This document shows positions 31,401 through 40,070 of a DNA stretch of 40,070 nt, in pieces. Source of the DNA: Acidobacteriota bacterium (GTDB lineage: Bacteria > Acidobacteriota > Holophagae > Acanthopleuribacterales > Acanthopleuribacteraceae). The notes below the pieces were generated by a model, which was not told where the DNA came from, searched no databases, and was given only the letters and a program-made list of their open reading frames with translations. The stretch covers positions 1-40,070 of the forward strand of contig JASJCB010000058.1 in assembly GCA_030066195.1 (NCBI GenBank), written 5' to 3'. How positions within the stretch are numbered: the first letter of the stretch is position 1; every line of letters begins with the position of its first letter. The position numbers and the translations under genes were made by a program.

Positions 31401-34400
31401 ACGCCGCGAGATCCCCAAGAACTGCCGGCCGCCCAGGACCTCACACTGAACATGTGGGACGAGGAAGACGGGTATCGCGGTTACCTGATCGCCAACCGCG
31501 GCCTGTTCAAGCCGGCTACCGTCGACCGCATGGTGCTTCACTTCCAAAACCTGCTGCGAAGCGCCCTGGCCGAACCCAGGCGCGATGTCTTCACCCTGCC
31601 GCTGATGAGCGGTGAAGAACAAGCCCTCCTTCAAACATTCAACCGGGGCGAACCCGTGTCGCCGGAACTGATTCATGAAAAGATCGCCCGTCAGGCAACG
31701 CTGCAACCGGATGCCGTTGTTTTCAGCCAGGTCGACGGCCGTTGCCTGACCTTCGGGGAACTGGCCCGACGCGCCGGCCGGTTGGCCGCAATCCTGCGGG
31801 AACGCGGTGTGGGTCGCGAATCTATTGTCGGCGCCTTCCTTCACCGGGGACTGGATCTGACCGTAGCCCAACTTGCGGTTTGGCAAAGCGGCGCGGCCAT
31901 ATTGCCGCTGGACCCCAACCTGCCGATCGGCCGCGCCGTGTGGACCCTGGACGATGCCGGGGCAAACCTGTTGCTGACAAGCACAGACCTGATTGAAGGT
32001 TTGGATTTTTCACTGAGCCTTTGTGTCGATCTTCCCGACGCCTTTGCCGGCCGAGCGCTTGAATCCGAGCCCATGGGCGCGGATGAAATTGCCTACGTTA
32101 TCTATACCTCCGGCTCCACGGGACAACCCAAGGGAGTGAGCAACACTCACGCCGGCCTGACACGCCTGACCGCCGACGCCAATATCACCCGAGTCGATCC
32201 GAAAGATCATGTTTTACAGGTGGCTTCCTGCGCTTTTGACGCCTACCTATGGGAAACCTGGTGCGCCGCTATGGGGGGCGCCCGCGTCACCTTCTACCCC
32301 AAGCGCTACCTGGAGCCCGCCGCGCTCGCCCCGATCATTGCCGAACACAAGATCACCCGTATCTTCATGGTGCCCGCCAACCTGGACCTGATCATGGACG
32401 AGGCCCCCGATCTCCTGGGGGATATCCGTTTCCTGTCTATCGGCGCCGACGCTTTAAAATCCGAAACGGTAAAACGAGTACTGACCGCACTGCCTGATGT
32501 CATCTTGAACAATGCCTACGGTCCCACCGAATGCGGTGTGCTGGCCACATCGCAACACATGAGCCCGAACGGGGATGACGGGCCGATCGCGGCCGTCGGT
32601 CGAACGTTGCCCGGCACCGAAACGCACATCCTGGACCGGAATTTCATGCCGGTACCCATGGGCGTGCCGGGCGAACTCTGCCTGGGCGGACCCGGCCTCG
32701 CCAGAGACTATCATCGCCGGCCGGCGCTCACCGCGCGACAATTCGTGCCCCATCCCTTCGCCGCTCGTCCCGGAGAACGTCTGTACCGCACCGGCGACCT
32801 GATCAAACTCGTCGCCGATGACGACGGTCGGCCGGATCGCTTCATCTTCCTGGGACGTATCGATCACCAGGTCAAACTGCGCGGCTATCGGATCGAGTTG
32901 GGAGAAGTCGAAAATGCCTTGCTCGATCTCCCCTCTGTCCGTCGAGCCGCGGTGACCTTGCGGCGCAACCCGGACACCCTGGTCGCTCACCTTGTTCCGC
33001 AACCCAATGCGGAACCGGCCGGGAGTCAATTAGCCGAACAACTGGCCGACCGCCTGCCCGATTACATGATCCCCGCCGTTTGGGACATCATGGAAGCATT
33101 GCCCCTTTCGGCCAACGGCAAGATCGACCGTAAGGCCCTGCAAGCGCGAACGATCGGATTTCCTCGCCGCCAACCGGAGCAATCACCCCAAACCGAACTA
33201 CAAAAAGCGATCGCCCGTGTATGGTGCGATGTGCTGGATGTCGCCGAGGTGGGCCTACACACCGATTTCTTCGAGGCCGGCGGCTATTCCCTGGCCGCAA
33301 CCAGGGTGGTGGCGCGCCTGCGCGATGTGCTGGACGTGGACCTGGAAACCCGCGACCTGTTCGCCAGGCCCACTGTCGCCGCCCTGGCCGAATTGGTGGA
33401 GCGCGGCCGCAACCGGGCGGTCGGCATTCCCCGCCTGTCCCCGGGCCGGACCCCGGGTCTCAGCTTTGCGCAAACCCGGCTGTGGTTCCTGGACCGCTTG
33501 GAACATGGCAAAAACCCGGCCTACAACATGGCCATGTTCCGCCGCTTACGAGGTCGACCGGACGCGAACGCCCTGGAGCGCGCCTTTCGGCACATTGCCG
33601 GACGGCACGACGTCATGATGTCTGCCATGCCCAAATGCGAGGACGGTCCATCGCTGCTGATCGATCGGTCATTGTCGCCGCGCCTTCAGGTGGTGGACCT
33701 GGAACACCTGGACCCGAAAACCGCCGAACGGTCCGCCCGAAGCATGATCGAGGCGGAACAGATCAGGCCCTTCAACCTGGAAACCGGGCCCCTGGTACGT
33801 ATCTATTTGCTGCGGCTCGCTTTTGATCACCACTTTCTGCTGGTCAACCTACACCACATCATCGGTGACGGCTTATCGGTCAATATCCTGGCTTCCGAGC
33901 TGTCCATTTGCTACAACGCCTTTACACGCGGCCGAAACCCGGAGCACCTGAAGCCGTTGCCCGTCACCTACGCCGACTATGCCGCCTGGCAACGGCAGTA
34001 CCTGGAAAGCGGCGCCCTGAACCCGCAACTGGACTATTGGCTTCAGAAACTCGCGTTACCCCTCCCTTTTATCGACCTGCCCATTCTCGCCGGCGTGGAT
34101 TCCACCGATGCGCGGGGCGCGGTGCAAACCCTGGCTTTGTCGGCAGAATTGGGGATCGCCCTTCGCCGACTGGCCGCCGCGCAGGGCACCACCCTGTTCA
34201 CCGTGCTGCTGGCCGCGTTCAAGATCGTGCTGCAACGCTGGTCCGGCCAGGACGATATCGTGGTGGGTACGCCGGTGGCGGGGCGTAATCAGTCCTCGCT
34301 GGAACCCTTGATCGGCCTGTTTCTCAACTCCCTGGCCTTACGCGACGATTTGTCGGGCCGACCCACCTTCTTGGAACTGCTGGCGCGTGTCCGCGAAACC

Positions 34401-37400
34401 ACCCACCGGGCCTTCGCCAACCAGGACGTGCCCTTCGAGCGTTTGGTGGAGGCCGTCAACCCCAACCGCCGCCTGGATCGTCATCCCTTTTACGACGTGG
34501 TCCTGAACCTGGTGGAATCTCCCGGAGAACTGCCGCCCCTGGCCGGTTTGGAAAGCCATGAACTCATTGCCGAAGCGCCGCCCTCCAAAATGTTCCTCTC
34601 CCTCTCCGTGGAGGACCGGGGCGATGCGCTGATCTTGCGGCCCATCTATCGCAAAGCCTTGTTCCAGGGCGAACAAATCGCGGCCATGTTGGGGCGTTTC
34701 AAGTTTCTGTTGGAACAAATCACCGCGAACCCGGAACAACCGATCGATACCTATTCCACGCTCAACCCCGAGGCGCTGTCCCTGGTCCCCGATCCAACCC
34801 GACCGCTGATCCGACCGCCGAGCGGGTCCATCGTCGGCTCCGTCTTCCGGTTGGCTCTGGACGAGCCCGATCGCCCGGCCGTGATTACCGATACGCGCCA
34901 CTATGGTTACGGCCGGCTTGCAGAGGGCGCGGCAACCATCGCCCGTCTGCTGCGACAAAGAGGGCAGAGAAAAGGCGACGTGGTTGCCGTCTACGGTCGA
35001 CGCGACTTCGGCATGGCAACGGCCCTGACTGCCGTTTTCATCAATGACGGTATCATCCTGGCCTTAGACCCCGATTTGCCCGAGCAACGCCGCCGTACGA
35101 TGTTGGACCTTGCCGATCCCCGCTTCCTGATCGTTGTCAATGATTCCTTGGGCGATTGGGCGGGCGAAGAGCCCGTTTTCGTCGACGGCGAGACCGGTCT
35201 GCCTCCCGGCGTTCCCAAGGAGCCCGTCTCCATGCCGGACATCACCGAGGGCGGCGGTTATATCGTCTTTACCTCGGGCACCACGGGCCGGCCGAAGGGT
35301 GTTTTGTGCGCTCGTTCCGGCCTGGAGCAGTACCTCCACTGGGAGCGGTCCACTTTCAAGATCGGCGCCGGTGACCGCGTGGCGCAACTCTCCACGCTGA
35401 GCGTGGACATGCCCGTGCGCGATTTCTTCCTCCCTCTGTTGTCGGGCGCCGCCATTTGCATGCCGCCGAACGGGCGCACCCCGGAACCGGGCGAAACGGC
35501 AGCCTGGTTGAATCGGCAACAGATTACCATTGTCCACAGCGTCGCATCCATTTCCGCGACCTGGTTGACCGAAGGAGTTACCTTTCCCCACCTGCGTCTG
35601 CTGTTCCTGACCGGCGAACTCCTGCGCGATGATGTTGTCTGCCGGTGGCAGGCCCGGTTCTCCGGCAAGATCCTCAATATTTACGGCGCTAGTGAAACCT
35701 GCTTCTCCCGCACCTGGCACGCCGTTCCCAGTCCCCCGCCGTGCGGCATCCAGGCCGTCGGCCGCCCGCTGCCCGGCGGTCGCGTGCTGGTTCTGGACGG
35801 ACAACGCCAATGCGGTTTGGACGAGGTGGGCGAAATCTATCTGGAACTGCCGTTCCCATCCAAAGGCTATTTGAAACTGCCGGAGGAAACGGCATTGCGC
35901 TACCCCGATCATCCGTTTCGAGAATTTGACGGATGCAGCATCTACCGAACCGGCGATCTGGGTCGCCTGGCGCCGGACGGGAAGCTGCACCTGTCGGGCA
36001 GAATGGATCGCCAGGTCAAGATATTGGGTGTGCGCATCGAACCGGGCGAGATCGAAGCGGTCTTCGAAATGCATCCGGATGTTCATGAAACGGCGGTCGC
36101 AGTTTTACCCAACGAGTGGGGAGAAACCCGTCTGGCCGCATTCGTAGCAACCGGCGAGAACGAGTTGAAAGACGATCTGCGCGCCTTTCTGCTGCAAAGA
36201 CTGCCCACGGCTATGATTCCCGCCGTCATTCGCACCATGCCCGCATTGCCGCGACTAACGAGCGGCAAACCCGATCGCCGCGCCCTTTTAGCCTCGTTGG
36301 ATCAACGCGAAAACCATTTCTTCGCGCCGCCGCGTAGTCAGGCCGAAAGGGAACTGGCCGCACTATGGGAGGATATCCTGGGCTGCCGCGTGGACCACAT
36401 CGGCCGCGATTTCTTCGAACTGGGCGGGCATTCCCTGTCGGCCGTCCAGGTGCAAGCCGGAATTCGGCAAACCATGGGCGTGGAACTCTCCGTGCGGGAC
36501 TTGTTCGAACATCCTACTCTCGGCGCGCTGGCGGCCAGGATCGATGAAACCACGGGGGCGGAGTCGGGGCCGCTCACACCCATGGCGCGACCGGAGTTCC
36601 CGCCGCTCAGTTTCTCGCAACACCAATTGTGGTTCCTCCACCGGCTGGCCCCCGATGACGTCGCCTATAACATGGCCTATGCGGTCCATTTCAAGGGCCG
36701 CCTGGATATCCGCGCCCTTCAGGTGAGCCTGAACGAGATTATCTCCCGGCATGAAATCCTGCGTACGATCTTTGCCGAACACGAGGGCAAACCCTACCAA
36801 TCCGTTCAGCCCGACCGCCCCCGCAACCTGAGCGTGATTGACCTGCGCGGGGTCGATACCGAGGCGGCAACCGCAACCCTGGCGGAACAGGAAGCGCGGA
36901 GGCCGTTCGACCTGACCGCGGGCCCTTTGCTGTGCATCGGCCTGCTCCGGCTTACCGACAAACACCACCTCTTGCTGATGACCATGCACCATATCATCGC
37001 CGACGGCTGGTCGCTGAGCATCTTCGTCTCCGAGATGACGCAAGCTTATCGGGCGGCCCTACGCGGAACGCCGGCGCTCCTGCCCGACCTGCCGTTGCAA
37101 TATGTGGACCTGGCGCTTTGGCAACAACAACGGACGGCGGACGGCGAATTCAAGCACATGTTGGACTGGTGGCGCGATCAACTGAGCGAAACGCCTCAGA
37201 TCCTAAGCCTGCCCCTGGATCGCCCTCGCAATACACCGGCTACCGGTCGGGGCGGCATGCAGCCCCTCCGCCTTTCACGGGAATGTTCCGAGGCCGTCGA
37301 ACGCCTGGCCCGCAAACACGGCGCCACGCCCTATATGATCCTGCTGGCCGTCTACGCCGAACTGCTGCGGCGTTTCACCGGCATGGACCATTTCCTGATC

Positions 37401-39758
37401 GGGGCGGCTACGGCCAACCGGGGCCGTCGGGAGTTTGAACCCCTGATCGGTTACTTCGTCAACACCCTGGCTCTGCCCGTCGACTTTCGGAAAGATGTTC
37501 GAAGCGCGGACCGGTTGATCGACCAGGTTCGCAATCGAGTCCTGGATGCCTTTGCGCACGGGGAAACCCCGTTGGAACACGTGGTGGAGGCGGTCGTCAC
37601 CGAACGCGCCCCCGGTGTCAGCCCCTTGATCCAAACCCTGTTCCTGCTGCAAAACACGCCCATGGAGCCCATGCAACTACCGGGTCTGGAATTACAACCG
37701 GCGGAACAAACACCGCCCGGGGCGAAATTGGATCTGGCCCTGATCCTGAGCAAGGAAGGCGGCTGCTTCCAAGGCGTCATCAACTATGCCGACTATCTGT
37801 TCGAAGCCGCTACCGTTGCACGTATGGCCGGGCATTACCAAAACCTCGCCGAAGCCTTCGCGGATACCGTTGAACGCTCCGAGACCAATCTCACCCTACT
37901 GGGTCGTGATCAGCGGGAAACCAGCGAAATCACGGCCCTATGGAATCACAACACAAGAAGCTATCCGAAGGATCTGGGCCTGCACCAATGCGTGGCCGCA
38001 CGCGCCGCCGAACGACCGGATGCAATCGCGCTCTGCTATCGGGCCGGCGACACGCGCCAGGACATCACCTACGGCGCGTTGCTGGACCACACCAATCGCC
38101 TGGCCGCCAAACTGCGCGGCCTGGGCATCGAACCCGGCGATCTGGTAGGCATTTACCTGCCGCGCTCCCCGGAAACGATCGCGGCGGTGCTTGCCGTCAT
38201 GCACGCCGGCGCGGCTTACGTACCCCTGCCGCTTGGACAACCCGAGGCGCGACCGGCCTTTACCGCCGCCGATGCCGGCCTGAGCCTGATTATCTCCAAC
38301 GAGCCGGCCGAAACCCTCTGGAACGTGCCCAACACCGATGCCCGACCCGGGGACGAGGTTCTGCCGCAAACCGATAAGGGACAGGGCGGCAACCGGCCCG
38401 CGTATGTCATCTACACTTCCGGCTCAACGGGCAAACCCAAGGGCGCCCTCCTGGGACACGGAGGCGTGCTGAGCATGATCCTGGCCGCTATCGAACTGAT
38501 TCGGACGGGACCGGAAAGCAGGATGTTGCAGCGGGCCTCCCTGGCCTTCGACGCGAGCGTGTGGGAGATCTTCACGGCCTTGTGCTCCGGCGCGCGTCTC
38601 TACCTGATGCCGGACGAGGAAATGCTACCGGGCGATGACCTCTGCGAAAGGCTGACCGAGGAACGGATCACTCATTACTGCTCGATCCCCTCTGCCCTGG
38701 CCGTGATGCCGAGGGTACGATTGCCGTATCTGAAATACATCTGCTTCGGCGGTGAATCCTGTCCGGAGGAGTTGGCCGAATTTTGGTCGCGGCACCAAAC
38801 CTTGATCAATGCCTACGGTCCCACGGAAGCAAGTGTGACCGTAACGACGCTGAAGTGCGACCGCTTCGACCGGCCCCTGGCTATAGGTCGCCCCATCCCC
38901 AACATGCGCGTTCATATTCTGGCGGCGGACCTCATGCCCACGCCGGCGGGCGTTCCGGGGCAACTCTATCTGGCCGGTGTCGGCCTGGCGCATGGCTATT
39001 TGAACCGGCCGGGGCTTACCGCCGAGCGCTTTATTCCCAACCCGTTTGCTCAGGAACCGGGAGAGCGCCTGTACGCGACGGGTGATCTGGGCCGCTGTCG
39101 CTGGGGCGCGGACGGTCCCGAGCAGATCGAATTCCTGGGTCGTGTCGATCATCAAATCAAGCTGCGCGGTTTCCGTATCGAACCCGGCGAAGTGGAGGCC
39201 GCTCTTTCGGATCAGCCGGGTGTTTCCGGGGCCGTTGTTTTGATTAAAAAAGACCCGAGCGGCAGCCGACACCTGGTCGCTTATATCACCACGGAAGACG
39301 GCGATGCGCCCCCGAATTGGTCGGATGCATTGAAGGATCGACTACCGGATTACATGATACCCACGGCGGTCATTGCCATGAAATGCTTCCCGCTTACGCC
39401 CAACGGCAAGCTGGACCGCAAAGCCCTCCCCGAACCCCGATGGGACTCGTCGGCGGACTACCTCGCTCCGGAAACGGAAACGGAGAAAATGCTGGCCTCG
39501 CTGTGGGGCGAACTTCTGAAAAGGGATACGGTAGGCGCCGGCGATAACTTTTTCGAACTGGGCGGCCACAGCCTGACGGCTACCCGGCTGGTCTCGGGAA
39601 TACGCGACGCCCTGAACCTGGAAATCCCCATGCGCCTGGTCTTTGAACTCAAGACCCTGAGAGAACTGGGCGCCGCTATCGACGATCTGGTCCTGGTCGC
39701 CGGGCTCAAAGATGCTCCCGAGAGCGAGGGCGACGGTTACGAGGAGTTGGAGATTTAA
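28416..39758 (+). CDS. nonribosomal peptide synthetase, docking-C-T-C-A-T-C-A-T-C-A-T
   Basis: This 3780-residue assembly-line enzyme for a peptide product has a TubC-type N-terminal docking domain (about 1-52, LLGRLYDARITCRLVAGKLR). C1 has HHIIFDG at 207-213 and T0 has Ser577 in FFDLGGHSL, with no A domain between them. Module 2: C2 (HHIIADG 761-767), A1 (YVIYTSGSTG from 1227), T1 (Ser1625, AGGYSL). Module 3: C3 (HHIIGDG 1813-1819), A2 (YIVFTSGTTG from 2282), T2 (Ser2673). Module 4: C4 (HHIIADG 2858-2864), A3 (YVIYTSGSTG from 3330), T3 (Ser3719). All four C active sites and all T serines are intact. There is no epimerase, thioesterase or reductase; the protein ends in an acidic tail (ESEGDGYEELEI). 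Specificity residues by eye: A1 DAWFSGAVLK (near Leu-type codes), A2 DMRHFTIFSK (unusual), A3 DAWCCGAVTK (no clear match). No MbtH, 4'-phosphopantetheinyl transferase or exporter gene adjoins, so loading and release partners must lie elsewhere. The ATG is chosen because it includes the complete docking domain. Confidence 0.96.
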   Translation: MPPPHLDDLLGRLYDARITCRLVAGKLRLQGPSEALQGSLLDELRRHKDDLTRLLQRQQERREEPLPQPKPADEPALLSFSQQRMWFFEQYEARGVPAYHIPCALRLRGRLQIDRLNNALSGIIARHQAMRTRFIQEDEEPCQVVDSPQPFRPALIDLSGLADPEPARAEIAAAEARLPFDLKLGPMYRGRLLRLALDDHVLLFTMHHIIFDGWSIDILVRELIAGYTGDRELPAPDRQYVDFSWWQRTRMNADVLHEQRDYWINRLADIPPLLELPTDKPRPVRQGFEGDVEPVSIEGERLAALENLAREHGATLFMTLQAILAVLLHRYTDREDIPVGTPIAGRTRPEWASLIGCFINTLCLRNDLGGNPSFARLLQRTRVLTLEAFANQDLPFEQVVDAVKPERNPGHGPLFQVMFALQNASGEALALPGLALDLLPLEHMPSPMDLTLQLTPRDDGCRGEWVYRTDLFEPPTIARISQHFLIICDAVCADPQIPVGSIDFLTAEDKQTLLSIDHQVNKLSHDKNRKPDSAAPMREHLPPTNQTERELADLWQGLLAIEPPGIYDSFFDLGGHSLMATRLAGRIRARFRVDLPVQTIFETPTIAGLAAAIQPLSEPGLPPVVPVESAADRPLSFNQQRFWFFDQLVGRGDLHAYNIPITLELNGLLNVVALEQALAGIIDRHETLRTRFPACEGRPAPIVMPPNRFSLPLIDLEGVDDVTPLIAREERHRFDLAGEDLFRAKLLRLGDRRHVLQATMHHIIADGWSMGVFVDELTTRYTFRLRQKTAVLPPLPVQYADYAAWQNRILEEGLLQNQERYWKDRLADAPPVLDVPLDAPRPAFQTFEGAYRRFHLDAADRKSTENLASETGATPFMVLHAAFCLLLSRYSGQTDLVTGTPVAGRNDEAVEPLIGLFINTLPLRLNLDGNPHFQGLVDRTRKSALEAFAHADLPFDRIAALADVPRDPAVSPVYQTLFALQNAPLRPLELPGLDLTPRDPQELPAAQDLTLNMWDEEDGYRGYLIANRGLFKPATVDRMVLHFQNLLRSALAEPRRDVFTLPLMSGEEQALLQTFNRGEPVSPELIHEKIARQATLQPDAVVFSQVDGRCLTFGELARRAGRLAAILRERGVGRESIVGAFLHRGLDLTVAQLAVWQSGAAILPLDPNLPIGRAVWTLDDAGANLLLTSTDLIEGLDFSLSLCVDLPDAFAGRALESEPMGADEIAYVIYTSGSTGQPKGVSNTHAGLTRLTADANITRVDPKDHVLQVASCAFDAYLWETWCAAMGGARVTFYPKRYLEPAALAPIIAEHKITRIFMVPANLDLIMDEAPDLLGDIRFLSIGADALKSETVKRVLTALPDVILNNAYGPTECGVLATSQHMSPNGDDGPIAAVGRTLPGTETHILDRNFMPVPMGVPGELCLGGPGLARDYHRRPALTARQFVPHPFAARPGERLYRTGDLIKLVADDDGRPDRFIFLGRIDHQVKLRGYRIELGEVENALLDLPSVRRAAVTLRRNPDTLVAHLVPQPNAEPAGSQLAEQLADRLPDYMIPAVWDIMEALPLSANGKIDRKALQARTIGFPRRQPEQSPQTELQKAIARVWCDVLDVAEVGLHTDFFEAGGYSLAATRVVARLRDVLDVDLETRDLFARPTVAALAELVERGRNRAVGIPRLSPGRTPGLSFAQTRLWFLDRLEHGKNPAYNMAMFRRLRGRPDANALERAFRHIAGRHDVMMSAMPKCEDGPSLLIDRSLSPRLQVVDLEHLDPKTAERSARSMIEAEQIRPFNLETGPLVRIYLLRLAFDHHFLLVNLHHIIGDGLSVNILASELSICYNAFTRGRNPEHLKPLPVTYADYAAWQRQYLESGALNPQLDYWLQKLALPLPFIDLPILAGVDSTDARGAVQTLALSAELGIALRRLAAAQGTTLFTVLLAAFKIVLQRWSGQDDIVVGTPVAGRNQSSLEPLIGLFLNSLALRDDLSGRPTFLELLARVRETTHRAFANQDVPFERLVEAVNPNRRLDRHPFYDVVLNLVESPGELPPLAGLESHELIAEAPPSKMFLSLSVEDRGDALILRPIYRKALFQGEQIAAMLGRFKFLLEQITANPEQPIDTYSTLNPEALSLVPDPTRPLIRPPSGSIVGSVFRLALDEPDRPAVITDTRHYGYGRLAEGAATIARLLRQRGQRKGDVVAVYGRRDFGMATALTAVFINDGIILALDPDLPEQRRRTMLDLADPRFLIVVNDSLGDWAGEEPVFVDGETGLPPGVPKEPVSMPDITEGGGYIVFTSGTTGRPKGVLCARSGLEQYLHWERSTFKIGAGDRVAQLSTLSVDMPVRDFFLPLLSGAAICMPPNGRTPEPGETAAWLNRQQITIVHSVASISATWLTEGVTFPHLRLLFLTGELLRDDVVCRWQARFSGKILNIYGASETCFSRTWHAVPSPPPCGIQAVGRPLPGGRVLVLDGQRQCGLDEVGEIYLELPFPSKGYLKLPEETALRYPDHPFREFDGCSIYRTGDLGRLAPDGKLHLSGRMDRQVKILGVRIEPGEIEAVFEMHPDVHETAVAVLPNEWGETRLAAFVATGENELKDDLRAFLLQRLPTAMIPAVIRTMPALPRLTSGKPDRRALLASLDQRENHFFAPPRSQAERELAALWEDILGCRVDHIGRDFFELGGHSLSAVQVQAGIRQTMGVELSVRDLFEHPTLGALAARIDETTGAESGPLTPMARPEFPPLSFSQHQLWFLHRLAPDDVAYNMAYAVHFKGRLDIRALQVSLNEIISRHEILRTIFAEHEGKPYQSVQPDRPRNLSVIDLRGVDTEAATATLAEQEARRPFDLTAGPLLCIGLLRLTDKHHLLLMTMHHIIADGWSLSIFVSEMTQAYRAALRGTPALLPDLPLQYVDLALWQQQRTADGEFKHMLDWWRDQLSETPQILSLPLDRPRNTPATGRGGMQPLRLSRECSEAVERLARKHGATPYMILLAVYAELLRRFTGMDHFLIGAATANRGRREFEPLIGYFVNTLALPVDFRKDVRSADRLIDQVRNRVLDAFAHGETPLEHVVEAVVTERAPGVSPLIQTLFLLQNTPMEPMQLPGLELQPAEQTPPGAKLDLALILSKEGGCFQGVINYADYLFEAATVARMAGHYQNLAEAFADTVERSETNLTLLGRDQRETSEITALWNHNTRSYPKDLGLHQCVAARAAERPDAIALCYRAGDTRQDITYGALLDHTNRLAAKLRGLGIEPGDLVGIYLPRSPETIAAVLAVMHAGAAYVPLPLGQPEARPAFTAADAGLSLIISNEPAETLWNVPNTDARPGDEVLPQTDKGQGGNRPAYVIYTSGSTGKPKGALLGHGGVLSMILAAIELIRTGPESRMLQRASLAFDASVWEIFTALCSGARLYLMPDEEMLPGDDLCERLTEERITHYCSIPSALAVMPRVRLPYLKYICFGGESCPEELAEFWSRHQTLINAYGPTEASVTVTTLKCDRFDRPLAIGRPIPNMRVHILAADLMPTPAGVPGQLYLAGVGLAHGYLNRPGLTAERFIPNPFAQEPGERLYATGDLGRCRWGADGPEQIEFLGRVDHQIKLRGFRIEPGEVEAALSDQPGVSGAVVLIKKDPSGSRHLVAYITTEDGDAPPNWSDALKDRLPDYMIPTAVIAMKCFPLTPNGKLDRKALPEPRWDSSADYLAPETETEKMLASLWGELLKRDTVGAGDNFFELGGHSLTATRLVSGIRDALNLEIPMRLVFELKTLRELGAAIDDLVLVAGLKDAPESEGDGYEELEI

Positions 39759-39762
39759 ACCG

Positions 39763-39792
39763 ACCGGGTCCGGCTGTCAACCGAGACCCGGT
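39763..39792. terminator. terminator between the NRPS and paaC-like genes
   Basis: ACCGGGTCCGG pairs with CCG-A-GACCCGGT, an 11-bp stem with one bulged A and a 7-base loop, followed on the plus strand by TTTGCGGTTT and on the minus strand by CGGTTTAAA. It starts 5 bases after the NRPS stop and lies between convergent genes, so it can serve both directions. Confidence 0.75.
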
Positions 39793-39799
39793 TTGCGGT

Positions 39800-40070
39800 T
39801 TACCAACTCGCGTCCGGGTGGCTTCTGGCCAGGATTTGCATGGAAGCCAGCAGATGACCCAGATGCTCGCTGTGTTGACCTTTGCGGGCGCGTTCAGGGA
39901 AGTAAGCCGGGTCTTCCGGGACCGTCAGGGTTGCCTCGTTCAGGGTTTCGTTGACCAATTGTCGCCACTTGGGCCGAAGCGCCTTCAGATCCGGGATGAT
40001 GCCGGCTTCTTGGAGAACGGCGTCTACCCGGTCCGTGTAGAACAGTTCGCCCGTGTACAACCAGAGTTGG
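39800..40070 (-). CDS. paaC: 1,2-phenylacetyl-CoA epoxidase subunit PaaC-like, C-terminal part
   Basis: The frame is open from the right window edge to TAA at 39800-39802, giving about 90 C-terminal residues; the start is outside the window. The residues QLWLYTGELFYTDRVD and the ending KGQHSEHLGHLLASMQILAR followed by SHPDASW match the C-terminus of PaaC, whose family ends with G-x-HTEHLG-xLLAEMQ-x-LQR-x-x-PGA-x-W. PaaC is the structural partner of the diiron subunit PaaA in the multicomponent enzyme that epoxidises the ring of phenylacetyl-CoA in the cytoplasm. The rest of a phenylacetate degradation operon probably lies to the right. It is convergent with the NRPS gene; a link to peptide synthesis is not evident. 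Confidence 0.85.
   Translation of the reverse strand, partial: QLWLYTGELFYTDRVDAVLQEAGIIPDLKALRPKWRQLVNETLNEATLTVPEDPAYFPERARKGQHSEHLGHLLASMQILARSHPDASW

Noticed and set aside
34800..36330. Second A domain as a non-functional relic
   Set aside because: The ATP-binding motif, the YRTGDLG motif and the catalytic lysine region are all intact, so only the substrate pocket is unusual.

Overview
This 40 kb window comes from a Gram-negative bacterium of moderately high GC. The outer membrane is shown by a TonB-dependent receptor, periplasmic propeller sensor kinases and an exported thermolysin-type protease. The receptor has a carboxypeptidase-like N-terminal domain and no SusD partner. The sensor kinases have no fused AraC domain, which argues against Bacteroidetes polysaccharide loci. 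Together with a large NRPS and a rubrerythrin/Fe-S/DUF3501 operon, the gene set would fit Acidobacteriota (Acanthopleuribacter-like) or a proteobacterium. That placement is inference; no rRNA or tRNA gene is visible.

Layout: 1-1330 (-) is an AGCS amino-acid:cation symporter cut by the left edge. A GNAT acetyltransferase (+) and an AT-rich orphan gene (-) follow, then a secreted M4 metalloprotease (-) with a strong terminator. The centre (5943-18883, all -) is one apparent operon, in transcription order: TonB-dependent receptor, propeller/Y_Y_Y sensor kinase 3, single-domain receiver, kinase 2, kinase 1. Junctions after the receptor overlap or are 3 bases apart. A REC-histidine kinase (19469-20815, +) is divergent from it. 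None of these signalling proteins carries a DNA-binding output domain, so the locus looks like a four-kinase, two-receiver network beside a nutrient or siderophore-type receptor.

Next comes a gene-poor stretch with six tandem copies of a 43-bp unit (21158-21412). It is followed by the rubrerythrin / CCG-type Fe-S protein / DUF3501 operon (-) and two tandem ABC1/UbiB-like kinase genes (-), one of which has lost key catalytic motifs. The ABC1 pair diverges from a 3780-residue NRPS (28416-39758, +). The 475-bp region between them holds four related inverted repeats spaced 42/40/42 bp, a good candidate operator array. The NRPS order is TubC-type docking domain, C-T (no A domain), then three C-A-T modules, with no thioesterase and an acidic C-terminal tail. 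The window ends in the 3' part of a phenylacetyl-CoA epoxidase subunit gene (paaC-like, -), separated from the NRPS by a bidirectional-looking terminator.

The most unusual items are the multi-kinase/one-receiver operon, the phased dyads before the NRPS, the adenylation-less first module and divergent second A domain of the NRPS, the ABC1 kinase/pseudokinase pair, and the 43-bp repeat array.
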